From Ecdyonurus torrentis (taxonomy: Eukaryota > Arthropoda > Insecta > Ephemeroptera > Heptageniidae), in NCBI GenBank assembly GCA_949318235.1, contig OX439137.1, positions 4,452,322 to 4,516,321 on the forward strand: 64,000 nucleotides of DNA. The letters run 5' to 3'. Position numbers and translations under genes: made by a program. The notes beneath the pieces are model-generated. The model worked only from the letters and a program-made list of their open reading frames with translations. It searched no databases and was not told the origin of the DNA. Numbering within the stretch: position 1 is the stretch's first letter; every line of letters starts with the position of its first letter. Of this stretch, positions 53,403 through 64,000 are shown piece by piece.

Positions 53403-53725
53403 TTTGAATTTTAAATTAAAGGCGTATAACACCTTGAACAAAAAACTTGTTTAATATCCTAACATACCTATGTTGATTTGGCCGACGTCATTGATTTCTA
53501 ATTTATTTTCCATTCATGAAATGGCAGATCCGGGTTTATAACGTCACAGCTTGCTTGTTTCCGCACGCGTGGATCAGTGAGCTGTGACGTCATAAACCCG
53601 CATCTGTCATTTCGTGAATGGAAAATAAACTAAAAATTAATGACTCCAGCTAAATCAGTGTTGATATTTATGTATGTTAGGATATTAGACAAGGGTTTTT
53701 ATTCAAGGTCTTATACGCCTTTAAT
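53403..53725. mobile_element. Palindromic element, family G, with CRE near the centre
   Basis: Arms mirror each other: TGTTGATTTGGCCGACGTCA at the left against the mirror of TGACTCCAGCTAAATCAGTG at the right, and AGGCGTATAACACCTTGAAC against the mirror of AAGGTCTTATACGCCT. The octamer is at 53585; its left mirror has one change. A half copy lies at 16855-17040. Confidence 0.85.
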
Positions 53726-53794
53726 GTTATATAGACACCTATAGCACATCCTTGAGCTGAAAATATTCAACCATAGTCTAGTATTCTTTACACA

Positions 53795-54040
53795 CGTATA
53801 CAAAAATAAATACGCAATAATTATGCTAGCTCAATGCAGCAACATTTATACATAACATCATAATTTATACTTAATTTTTTAGTGATTATACTGATTAAGT
53901 GATTATACTATACAGCATAATAGTTAAGATGTTCATCATAAACTTAATTGTGCTATTACAAAATAGCAACATTTGTGCTCTACATAGTAATTATTCAATG
54001 CAGCTGCAGCATAAAATACGTGTGCTTTTTTCTGTCCATA
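53795..54040 (-). mobile_element. Diverged MITE family D copy
   Basis: Markers on the plus strand: CAAAAATAAATACGCAATAA, TTATGCTAGCTCAATGCAGC, and ATACGTGTGCTTTTTTCTGT at the right. Many changes. Confidence 0.6.
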
Positions 54041-54571
54041 TATTATAAAAATTTCTCAGAGAATTTGAGAGTGAAAACAATGCTTATATTCGGTAATGAC
54101 ATGTAACCATCAACCATATGCGAGCGGGAAAATAGAATAAAATAAAAATAAAGCAAATTTGAAAGAAAAGAAAAAGAAATATATATATATGACAGTAAAA
54201 ACGTGAAAATTTTAAATGACGCATCCCATACACTTTTATACATGTTATATAAAAGGTTTAAGAACGTTTTTGGACCGGTAAGGGGTAAGAAGCATTAAAA
54301 TATTTTACTAATAAAATAAAGCATAATTAATACCTGAAACCTTTCATCATCACCTTTTTAATGCTAATTTTATGATAATCGTTTAATGTAAAAATGTTTT
54401 ATACGGTTATAGGACTTCTTAAGAATGTATGCGGATGACCTCATATTTAATGCGCTTGGAGGCCATACTGGAGTAGTGAATAACATTGCTGAGCATAGGA
54501 CAAACTTTATTTTAGGCAATTTTCTTTAAAAAAAATCTGATAATTTTTGGTTAATGTTATTTTTCTCACAT

Positions 54572-55435
54572 ACTTCAAAATTCAAAATTCAAAATTCAAA
54601 ATTCAAAATTCTTTATTCATTTCTTTCATCCAACATACATAATACAATCAATGCATTAGTCTAGGTTATTGCCATAAATGACAATATAGAAATGATTATC
54701 AAAGTATTTACAACATAAAAACAAAACAAAAAAGAAACGACACTTAATAGTATTGATATAATAATAACTTATGTATAAAAATTAGGATTTGAATCTAAAC
54801 TATATTTCATCATTCAAATATTCATCGATTGAATAATACTGCTTATTTAATAGAAAAAGCTTTAGTTGTTTTTTAAAAGCTATTAAATCATTTTGCTTTC
54901 TCATATTTAAAGGCAATTTATTATAGATATTCAGACAACTACAAAATGGACCTTTATTATACATTTCAGTTCTTTTATATATACTTTTAATTTTATTTGT
55001 ATTCCTAGTATTATGGTTATGATTAATTTCATGACTTTTAAAGAATTCAATATTGTGTTTCACTTTCATAGCACATTCCATAATAAAAACACAAGGCAAT
55101 GTTAATATATTTAAAATTTTAAAAAGATCTCTACACTCTGCTCTAAATTTAGCACCACATATTATTCGTATGACTTTTTTTTGTAGTTTAAAAATTCTGC
55201 TTGCATCGATGGAATTTCCCCAACAAACCACACCATATTTAACATGACAGTGAAAATTAGCAAAATACATAGAAATTAAACAATCCATTTGACTTTCATG
55301 TTTAAGTTCTCGAATCGCAAAAATTGTAGATGCAAGTTTTTTAGAAATATATTCAATATGATCACACCATCTTAAATTTTCATCAATTATTATTCCCAAA
55401 AATTTTGTTTTCTTTGCAATTTTCACTGTTTCAGA
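54572..55435 (-). mobile_element. 5'-truncated non-LTR retrotransposon (LINE) with 7-base tail repeats
   Basis: The minus strand keeps the C-terminal part of a reverse transcriptase polyprotein, then a 3' UTR that ends in repeats of GAATTTT (54575-54615). A 7-bp target duplication CTCACAT (54565-54571 and 55436-55442) flanks it. 5' truncation, a repeat tail and a short target duplication fit a LINE, with CR1/Jockey-like C-terminal sequence. The target was a family B MITE. Confidence 0.85.
54800..55426 (-). pseudogene. Reverse transcriptase C-terminal fragment of the LINE (208 aa open)
   Basis: The fragment begins KIAKKTKFLGIIIDENLRWC, the FLGI-D-L-W segment that follows the reverse transcriptase fingers/palm in Jockey/CR1-type LINEs. 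YGVVCWGNS and QKKVIRIICGA follow, and it ends KQYYSIDEYLNDEI before a stop. The frame is open throughout (continuing a few codons upstream to the insertion edge), so the insertion is fairly young, but the catalytic YADD box and the endonuclease are missing. It cannot be a working protein. Confidence 0.85.
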
Positions 55436-55692
55436 CTCACATTGAACTTGAGATACTAATTCAACATATTTACAGCATCAATGCTCTCAAAAATATTGCA
55501 TAGGTTTTTTTAACTGGCAAAATAAGTTATTTTCCTATGCCACCCATATTATTGAGATATCCAACATGGCGTTGACTTTAACATGAATGCATACACCCTA
55601 TAATATGTATAACAAACTTATCTTATCTTAACCTTTTTTTTTTTTTTTGCATCCCTTTCTTTTACTGAGAGAACAAACAGAAAAGCACTAGC

Positions 55693-55760
55693 AATGAGAG
55701 AGAGAGAGAGATGCTAGAGAGAGAGAGAGAGATGCTAGAGAGAGAGAGAGAGAGAGAGAG
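55693..55760. repeat. (AG)n with regular ATGCTAG interruptions
   Basis: AG runs are twice interrupted by ATGCTAG at a spacing of about 24 bp, a small higher-order repeat. Confidence 0.9.
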
Positions 55761-56224
55761 CTACATAGGAGGGTAAAAGACAATTTCGGCACAGTCACTA
55801 AATAAACGATTCCCACTTCTGTGCAAACTAAGCCACCTGCTAAAACTTTAGAAGTTGTGATCGAAAAAACATTTTCCCACACAATTGTGTTCTTTCTTTT
55901 CTCTTCTTTGTGGTGTTTCTTATCAGATTACTTTTCTTTTGCATAAATTTAAGTGGGATATTTTATTTAAATTATTATATTTTGCAAAAGAGTAGGGAAA
56001 TTTTAAGAATATAATTTGATTGGTTGAAATAGGTATTAAAATGTGATAATAATAAATGTAGTTTGAAAAAAAGGATTTGAAAGTTACACTCTATAGATAT
56101 TTTCATGGAAAAGCTTAAACACAGTTTTGTTATTATAAGTATTACACACAGAAAATGAATAAATTACGTAACTTATGCTTCATTTTTGTTATATAGCATA
56201 AATTTTGCTGAAAATGGTACATGA

Positions 56225-56550
56225 TAAATAAAAAAGTCATAGCCCACAACTTGTGCTTTTTAATGATTAAACACAAAATGAGATCTCCAAAACTAATTAC
56301 AACTTTTACCTGACTGTAAATGTAGCCTAACAAGAAATCAAGAAAAAATTTATGTAAAAAAAAAAAAACGTATAATATTTGCGTGAAAATTCAGGCTTCT
56401 GACGTCAAAAATTAATATAAAAATGTTGTGCGGGTTGCATAAGTTAAATTTTTCTGATCACTTCTATAAAACTAATGTTATCCACGTAAGTTTTATCAAA
56501 AGTGTTATGTGATGTAAATGCTTACGTTTTCTTGTGGACTATTCTTTTAT
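56225..56550 (-). mobile_element. MITE family C copy nested in a family D copy
   Basis: Plus strand: AAAAGTCATAGCCCACAACT at one end and TGTGGACTATTCTTTTATG at the other. TGACGTCA at 56400. Family D sequence flanks both sides (56150-56220, 56551-56665). Confidence 0.8.
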
Positions 56551-56982
56551 GCTGTATAATATTCATGCAATTTAGCTTATAGATATGAATTGGCAAAATT
56601 ATGCTGCAATAAATAAATACTGCTGAAAATGAGATATAGCATAATTATTACATATTTAATAAACAGTTTCAAAATATGCAATAAAATTTTCCCCTAATTT
56701 TTAAGTCTTTCTAATTCATCTATGTCAATTATTCAAAATTATTCTACCAATTTCACAATCAATAAATTGATTAATTTCCTAATAATCAATGAGTCACATC
56801 ATTAAAAACGTTCAATAACAAGTGAAGTTGTTACTAATATAATACGTACATGCTGTTATATTGAGTTAACTTTAATAATAAATCTATTGAGTCTACAAAA
56901 ATTTGTCAAAAATATTATATTGGAAAAGTTACATTTTCATCCCTTACTGCACACTGAGAAAACATACATCTATTGACTTATA

Positions 56983-57127
56983 AAAGAACAACTGTTTTTA
57001 AGCCGACTATAAGTGATTTCGGTCACATCCGCTTCCGTTACTACTTACTACGTATACGCAGAACGTCAACACGGAAGCGGATGTGAGCAAAATCACTTAT
57101 AGTCAGCCTTAAAACAGTTGTTTCTTT
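56983..57127. mobile_element. Short palindromic MITE
   Basis: AAGAACAACTGTTTTTAAGC with CACATCCGCTTCCG at the left mirrors CGGAAGCGGATGTG and AACAGTTGTTTCTTT at the right. About 145 bp with a 20-base centre. Confidence 0.85.
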
Positions 57128-57321
57128 ATTAGTTAATAGTGTTTTGTTTTTATCGTCATCCAAGGAACATAGTCAGTTTGACTTGACCAATACATTATTG
57201 ACACTGTCAATACATTTTTAATAGCTAATATTGGTATATAATCATATATTATTACCGACCACGTACTGACTTCCAATGAACGTTTGGTATATGAACTGTA
57301 GACGCATCAAACTTAAAATGA

Positions 57322-57649
57322 AAGTTCAGGGGTTACAACATGTCTTCTTCAATGTTAGATAATGAGAAGAACTGTTCATAAACCCACATATGATGACCCA
57401 AAGCCCTTTCGTAGCCCCATGGTAGCCCCTTAAACTTGCGCTCATCCTGTGAGATATGCAACCCGCTACAACATTTTCTATAGTAAAGCCGTACCTATGA
57501 CGTAAAAGATACGGGACAGGTTGCATATCTCGCAGGATCATCACAAGTTTGCGGGGCTACGGAAGGGCTTTGGGTCATCATATGTGGGTTTATGAAGAGT
57601 TCTTCTCATTATCTAACATTGAAGAAGACATGTTGTAACCCCTGAACTT
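57322..57649. mobile_element. Palindromic element, 328 bp
   Basis: AAGTTCAGGGGTTACAACAT at the left mirrors ATGTTGTAACCCCTGAACTT at the right, with no mismatch in those 20 bases. Inner parts TCATAAACCCACATATGATG and GGGCTACGGAAGGGCTTTGG also mirror. No coding capacity. A 3' partial copy is at 50234-50492. Confidence 0.9.
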
Positions 57650-57693
57650 CCTCTTTAACTTTACCAATGCGGTTAACTTCCCGTTAGCATGTC

Positions 57694-57858
57694 CAGGGGC
57701 ATAATATGCAGGGGGGGGGGTCAGGGTCCGGGCCCCCTCTTGTCAGGTCTGAAAAAGCATGGGCAAATTGGGTGGGTTTCCCCCCTTTGCCAATTCTCAC
57801 TAAAGGCTGGACCCCCCCCCACCCCCTCCCCCGTTGCAAAATCCTGGATACGCCCCTG
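57694..57858. mobile_element. hAT-type MITE with perfect 8-bp target duplication
   Basis: The left end is CAGGGGCATAATATGCAGGG and the right end, reversed, is CAGGGGCGTATCCAGGATTT. Flanking AGCATGTC (57686-57693 and 57859-57866) is an exact 8-bp duplication. 165 bp, with G- and C-homopolymer runs, non-coding. Confidence 0.92.
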
Positions 57859-58379
57859 AGCATGTCATTTGTTTAGTATATGGACGGTCACTTTAACGTA
57901 TAAAGATTGTACTATCACTAAACAGCTAATTATTTTTTTTCTCTGTGTAGGTATATATAATATAAGACAAAAGGGAGGGGGTTGGGTGAGTCATAAAGCT
58001 TACTATTTTTCTATAATATTTGAGTTGCAATGAGGGGTGAAATAATAATACAAAAGGGAGCTTTTGTTTCCATGTGTGTGTACAAAATCAAAGTCGGCAA
58101 AATTGTAATTACGGAGTCTAAAATCAATCAAATGCTTTTAATAATACATTTTGTGAGAGACTAATAATATAGGCTTTTAATATAGCGTCATTTTAGCTTT
58201 AATTAAAGCTTTTCAGTTGTTTTTTCTTTTTCATACATAAAAGTGTAATTTTACAAACCACATGCACTTTTTTATATGTATTTTTCATAAAACAAAAGAG
58301 TTTATTAATATGTCATCTATAAATATATTACAAAAAAAAATGTAAAAACGATAAAATAAATACTTTAAAATATATTGCA

Positions 58380-58768
58380 AAGTGAATTAAAAAAATATTT
58401 AGCTGACAAACACTTTGAAACTCACGTCTCAGCCCAACTGCACCTAATAGTAGGCATCATCGTCCGACCTTTAACCTTTGCTCCTCAGTGTCTGCCGTCC
58501 AGTGAGACCATGCACTTCGTACAACACTGCCTTTGTACCCAGCAAGGCATTAGCGTGTCGACCTTACTAATGCCAGGCTGGAACCTTGCTTGTTAGCAAG
58601 TGCGCCAGGTTGTATACCAAGTGACAGTAGCACTGGAGAGACCAGGACATGACATCCTGGTACCGGGTGAAGAGCACGTTCTCACTTTAGGGACGTCAAC
58701 CTTCCATGACAACGTGCACATACTTGATCAGCAATGAGTATAACATCAACAACATTATTTATGTGATA
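58380..58768 (+). repeat. Family P structured repeat, truncated at both ends
   Basis: The core is nearly identical to 34810, with the CCTA/TAGG stem variant (58443/58451). The 5' module is cut to a few bases and there is no GAAT tail. Confidence 0.9.
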
Positions 58769-59338
58769 ACAAGCCATTCTAAAGAGCCTTAAAATGAAGT
58801 ATTGTTCAATATTTACAATAGTAGAAATTGTATAAATTATGGGATTTGTAACAACACATTAAACCTTTTGTTTATCAATATAACCATATAGTTTTTGTTT
58901 ATATACATTTTTGATATTAAATGCATGAAATTATTTTTATGTCTAATTAGTAGAGTATCCATCTATTTTTTTTTCTTTTTGTATGTGAAGAGTTTTTAAA
59001 TTTGAGAATGACAAGATGATTAATATTGTATTATTAAAACAAATACAATAGGAGATTGTATATATAATGTTCATATTTATTCAGCGTAAATAATTAATTT
59101 TCATTGTTTTTATGTTTTAATTATTAAACTCATGGAGTTTTGCAGTCTTATTGATTACTCTTTTTATAACAATAACTCATCGTGTGCTTAGTATTTTTAT
59201 TTATGACATTTTCGTTGTTCTTTTGTAATAACTGTTTTAAAACAGACTGAATGAATATACAAAACAGATACATATACAGAAACGCAGGGAATATAATTGG
59301 AGTGTGATTTTGGGAGTGCGAAAAACAAAATCCAATAA

Positions 59339-59709
59339 AATGAATGAATGAATGAATGAATGAATGAATGAATGAATGAATGAATGAATGAATGAATGAA
59401 TGAATGAATGAATGAATGAATGAATGAATGAATGAATGAATGATTGAATGAATGAATGAATGAATGAATGAATGAATGAATGAATGAATGAATGAATGAA
59501 TGAATGAATGAATGAATGAATGAATGAATGAATGAATGAAAGAACGAACGAACGAACGAACGAACGAACGAACGAAAGAACGAACGAACGAACGAACGAA
59601 CGAACGAACGAACGAACGAACGAACGAACGAACGAACGAACGAACGAACGAACGAACGAACGAACGAACGAACGAACGAACGAACGAACGAACGAACGAA
59701 CGAACGAAC
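59339..59709. repeat. (GAAT)n array switching to (GAAC)n
   Basis: GAAT from 59340 to 59540 (one GATT interruption near 59443), then GAAC from about 59543 to 59709 with a GAAAGAAC interruption near 59575. It is preceded by TCCAATAAAA, which resembles a retroelement 3' end. Confidence 0.97.
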
Positions 59710-60295
59710 AAAAATACCAATAAATAAATAAAAGTATATTAAATTTTTTCTTTATCAAAAGGTTCGCTCCTCTGTATTTCTATGAAATATTATATGATAT
59801 AAAAATACTTATATTGTTACTATAATACAACAATGGGAAAAAATGGACTGGTATACAACACTTATTACGCGCTTACATAAACAATATACCATCTCTCTCT
59901 CTCTCGTTCTCTTCAATCGCCTATAATATATATAAAAAAATAGAAAGCTATTTTTCCGCCTTATAAATTTTTTACTGCTCTTTTGTGTATTTTATAAAAT
60001 ATATATATATATTTTTTGGATCTTATCCAAGAATGTTAGAAAATATGAAGGAAATAAAAGGCCTTTTTTACAATGAAAATTTTGCAAAAGAAATATTTTT
60101 GTGATCATTTTTATTATGTGTTGTATGCTTATGCAGTAGTTTTTTGTAATAGTTAAATCATGTTATTTTGTGGGGGTAAAATGTATGTTTAAATTTAATC
60201 TGTAAAATTAAATACATTTTGTTGCAAATATTAATAAAAAAGTGAAAAGTTTTACAGTCGTATTGCATAATGTTGCGATGTAATATTTCTAAAAA

Positions 60296-60419
<124 letters not shown>

Positions 60420-60566
60420 GAAAATGAACACTTTTTAGAGAAGTAAGTTCCTCTTCAAAACGCGTTAAAAGTGTTTGTTTGTTTTCTTACTATTTTCATA
60501 TAGCAGTTTAAGCTATTACTTAACTACCAATAAATAAAAGAACATATATATTGCCTAAATAAGCCA

Positions 60567-60875
60567 TAGAGTCTATGCATTTATGTTAAAATCGTTGCCA
60601 TGTTAGATCACTCAATAACATTGGTGAAATAGGAAAATAACTCATTTTGCCAGTTTAAAAACACTATGTAATATTTTTGAGAGCATTGATGTTAATATGC
60701 TGAATTAGTATCTCAAGTATGCTAGAAAATTAACAATAACAAGAAAATTAACTTATTTCCCAAAGAAAATTACCTAAAACTAAGTTTGTCCTATGCTAAG
60801 GAATATTAATCACTATACTATACAGTATGGCCTACAAGCGCTTTAAATATGACGTCATGCGAATACACCCTATAT
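60567..60875 (+). mobile_element. MITE family B copy
   Basis: It starts TAGAGTCTATGCATTTATGT and ends ATGACGTCATGCGAATACAC + CCTATA. The CRE octamer is at 60850. Collinear with 24936. Confidence 0.83.
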
Positions 60876-61264
60876 TGCCACATGAATGTGTTATTTGTAA
60901 ATACTAAAATTGTTATGTATGTTATATGTTTTATTTACAAAACTGTACTTCTGATTATATGGTGTGAGATTACTATGTGTATATAGGCACTTGTCTTTTT
61001 CTAACCCTGATTGGGTGAACTTTATTTATTTATTTTTGTACCATTTGAAATACCCAGTATAAAGAATTATTTAAATTTTTTTTTTTTTTAACAATGCTAT
61101 TCCATTTAAAAATAAAACTGCAATTATGTATATATAAAAAAAAGAAACTTCAGTGCAACAAAGAGTTATTTTAATCTTCGCAGTAAAAAGTTTGAAGTTC
61201 AAATAAAAGACATAAAAAAAAGAGAGAGGTGATATTGGTGCAAATATCTCCTTTGAGCGAACAT

Positions 61265-61296
<32 letters not shown>

Positions 61297-61679
61297 ATAA
61301 AGAGAGGCAATTCTAGGGTTGTGAAATGATAGCAATTCATCTTATAGAGAACGTATATAGTAGGAAAAACCCCATGTTACATATCGATCTCGTCTCCATG
61401 CTATATAGAGAGAAGTACGTGAGTCTAGCAATTTTATGTGGCAAAAAGCACCTCTAAAATGTGTGCATAGCTTTATGTACGTGAAATATCAATTTTTTTT
61501 TTTAACATAGTTACAATGTATAGGGAGAAAAAAAAATTTCTCATTTTTTTCTGAAGAGTTGTAGTTACATGGTACTTAAACGGAGAGGTTATCATGCAGT
61601 GATGAAAAAAAAATTCTTTAAATTTTTCTCTCAGCTTAAAACACGTAAAATTGTGTCTACAATCACTCACTCTTAAAAA

Positions 61680-62140
61680 ATATGTACGTACTAATTATGC
61701 TCTCCCATTTCCAGCCTAATTTGTTTATAATATAGTTTATGCTATACTGCCTAATAAATTATAATACAGTATAGCATTAATAAAGTATAGTTAATTATGA
61801 TATTCTAATTTGGCAATATTTATGCTATCATAGCATAAATAAAGCATAAATTACGTATATTATTCTTTTCATACCCATTTAAATATTTCTATAGCAGTAC
61901 AGTACAGTCTTACTACAGCATAAATTAAGTATACACGGAAAATGCGTAATATATGCTACATTTATCATAGCATAAATTATGATAAATTAGAACAACACAA
62001 ATAATTATGCTGTACAACATAAAATTTATGCTATATAACACAATTATTGTGCAATATAGCATAAATTATGCCATATTGAACAAATTGTGCTGAAAATGAG
62101 CTAACATAATTATTACGTATTTATTTTTGTTCGTGTAGTT
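61680..62140. mobile_element. Two adjacent MITE family D copies in opposite orientation
   Basis: 61680-61875 reads as family D on the minus strand (ends TAAATTACGTATATTATTC). 61932-62140 is a plus-strand copy from ACACGGAAAATGCGTAAT to TACGTATTTATTTTTGTTCG + TGT. The second shows the terminal repeat ACACG...CGTGT well. Confidence 0.75.
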
Positions 62141-62999
62141 TTCTTAAAAAAAAAAAGGTCACGCAATGCCAAAGAATAGATAAAATTACGAGTCTTTTCC
62201 CTATGACCTCACTGATGTCTTCTATATTTAACATTATATAACACATACTCTTATTGTAATTTCAAAATGTTAATGGTAACAAAAATATAATCATCATATA
62301 TGATAATATATTCAGAAATCAGAATGTATGACCATCAGTTAAGGGAGAGAAAAAAGAACAACATTGATATTATACATACTGTATAATAGTGGTTTTATAT
62401 AAAAGTGAATTTACAAAAGATTTTTTATTTAAACCTTAATGCTACAAATTTTGGAACAGTTTGTCTTATCTTTGAAAAAGGTAGATTACCGGTAATATCT
62501 CACAAAAAAAAAAAAAAAAAAAGGAATATATATTCCTTATAACGTTTACTATAACAGAAATGACATGTATAAAGAGTAAATAATTAAGTTACTAAGTTTT
62601 GAAACATGAATTCGTATAACATGGTGTAATTTTTAACTCGCTAATATGAAATGTTTATTAAAAACATTGAACTATATAGGTAGATGTTTTGTTTAATATA
62701 ACATTTTTTCGAGCATGAGATTTTTTTTTTCCTGATATATATTTATCCCACTAACACTCACCGTTAAAACAAAAGAAAATTCACTAAAAATATCTTTCCC
62801 TTTCTCTCATACCGCTTTTCTCTGAAAGTAATGGTCAGTTGGACGTGTTACATTTCCAATAATTGATTTACGCTTCGTTGATTTGAGTTGGAAAACATTT
62901 TCGCACTTGGAACAAAACCAAACATATCATTTTTATTTCATGTTATTAACTTATTTATTTTCTCTATTTATGCTATTTTTTGTCTGTTTGCTATTCATT
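62141..62999. other. Gene-free A+T-rich stretch
   Basis: A short poly-A (62503-62522), no repeat family or coding sequence recognised. Confidence 0.55.
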
Positions 63000-63330
63000 T
63001 GTTCGTTCGTTCATTCACTCGTTCACTCATTAATTCATTCATTTGTTCGTTAATCTATTCATTCATTCATTCATTCATTCATTCATTCATTCATTCATTC
63101 ATTCATTCATTCATTCATTCATTCATTCATTCATTCATTCATTCATTCATTCATTCATTCATTCATTCATTCATTCATTCATTCATTCATTCATTCATTC
63201 ATTCATTCATTCATTCATTCATTCATTCATTCATTCATTCATTCATTCATTCATTCATTCATTCATTCATTCATTCATTCATTCATTCATTCATTCATTC
63301 ATTCATTCATTCATTCATTCATTCATTCGT
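63000..63330. repeat. (ATTC)n array, tail of the minus-strand family P copy
   Basis: Pure ATTC at 63055-63327. The outer edge (63000-63055) mixes TTCG, TTCA and TTCACTCG words. Confidence 0.97.
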
Positions 63331-63343
63331 TCAATACAGTTCA

Positions 63344-63810
63344 CAATACAAAGTTACACTTAAACAGTGTTGTTGATGTTATACTCATTGCTGATCAAGT
63401 ATGTGCACGTTGTCATGGAAGGTTGACGTCCCTAAAGTGAGAACGTGCTCTTCACCCGGTACCAGGATGTCATGTCCTGGTCTCTCCAGTGCTACTATCA
63501 CTTGGTATAAAACCTGGCGCACTTGCTAACAAGCAAGGTTCCAGCCTGGCATTAGTAAGGTCGACACGCTAATGCCTTGCTGGGTACAAAGGCAGTGTTG
63601 TACGAAGTGCATGGTCTCACTGGACGGCAGACACTGAGGAGCAAAGGTTAAAGGTCGGACGATGATGCCTACTATTATGTGCAGTTGGGCTGAGACGTGA
63701 GTTTCAGAGTGTTTGTCAGCTAAATATTTTTGAATTATTTTGTAATGAACATTCATTATTTAATTTTTGTTCGCAGATAAATAAAAATAAAATAGGACAT
63801 TTATGGAGCT
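63344..63810 (-). repeat. Family P structured repeat, full copy with long ATTC tail
   Basis: On the minus strand: 5' module (from about 63808), the core, then a long (GAAT)n array that reads as (ATTC)n at 63053-63330 on the plus strand. The first short stem is broken in this copy (CATA opposite TAGG). Confidence 0.9.
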
Positions 63811-64000
63811 TTCTAACGAAATGACGGTTGGTTCAAAATTTGACCTTGAGCGAATTACGGCAACAGTGTCGTGGGGACCAGATTCAAATAAAAGCAATGG
63901 ATTGCATAGGAGAGCGTATTGAATTTGATTTAATTAAAATAGAAAGAGGTAAAAAGTCGCGGTTTTCGGTCGTGGTCTGATTAGATGAACATCTTAGCTT

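Larger units (their letters stand above)
54405..55602 (-). mobile_element. MITE family B copy split by the LINE
   Basis: The right part (54405-54571) and left part (55436-55602) join into one family B copy around the LINE at 54572-55435. The CRE position is TGACCTCA here. Confidence 0.85.

Overview
This is a gene-poor, strongly A+T-rich stretch of animal nuclear DNA (by eye about 70% A+T). I see one complete split gene with GT-AG introns, retroelements and DNA transposons of animal type, and many long microsatellites; nothing looks bacterial, viral or organellar. The best lineage guess is an arthropod-like invertebrate. The 5S-like sequence at 12330 and the LINE fragment at 54572 read more arthropod than vertebrate, but a mollusc or other invertebrate is not excluded.

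Layout. 0-5 kb: interspersed repeats, a structured-repeat copy (about 1205-1600), a CRE-bearing MITE (2265-2635) and a perfect palindrome with a 9-bp target duplication (4610-4820). 5-8.4 kb: the only intact host gene, a minus-strand four-exon gene for a small secreted C-type lectin (142 aa). Its introns hold two tRNA-type SINEs, a long AT microsatellite and a CRE-carrying repeat triplicated in tandem. 8.5-10.4 kb: very long AC, TTTG and ATTC microsatellites. 11-17 kb: a large inverted-repeat element, a hAT-type MITE, a 5S-rRNA-derived repeat, and a GC-richer insertion flanked by a 15-bp duplication. 18-35 kb: dispersed MITE families (called A to H here), palindromes and microsatellites. 36.2-38.3 kb: a decayed hAT transposon with exact 8-bp target duplication. 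It keeps the C-terminal dimerisation region of its transposase, is itself broken by a MITE, and sits inside a copy of the structured repeat. 39-64 kb: more of the same, with a 5'-truncated LINE (54572-55435) inside a MITE, SINEs at 44.7-45.3 kb, further palindromes, and long GAAT/GAAC arrays.

Two signals stand out. (1) A family of seven repeat copies, called family P here, has a GC-richer core of consecutive hairpins. The sequence differences fall mainly in loops and one stem shows a paired (compensatory) change; three copies end in a GAAT microsatellite. (2) The palindromic octamer TGACGTCA (the cAMP response element, CRE) occurs 27 times by my reading, where less than about one is expected. 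Most copies lie inside at least six different inverted-repeat element families. Repeat family letters are local to this report; none was checked against a database.
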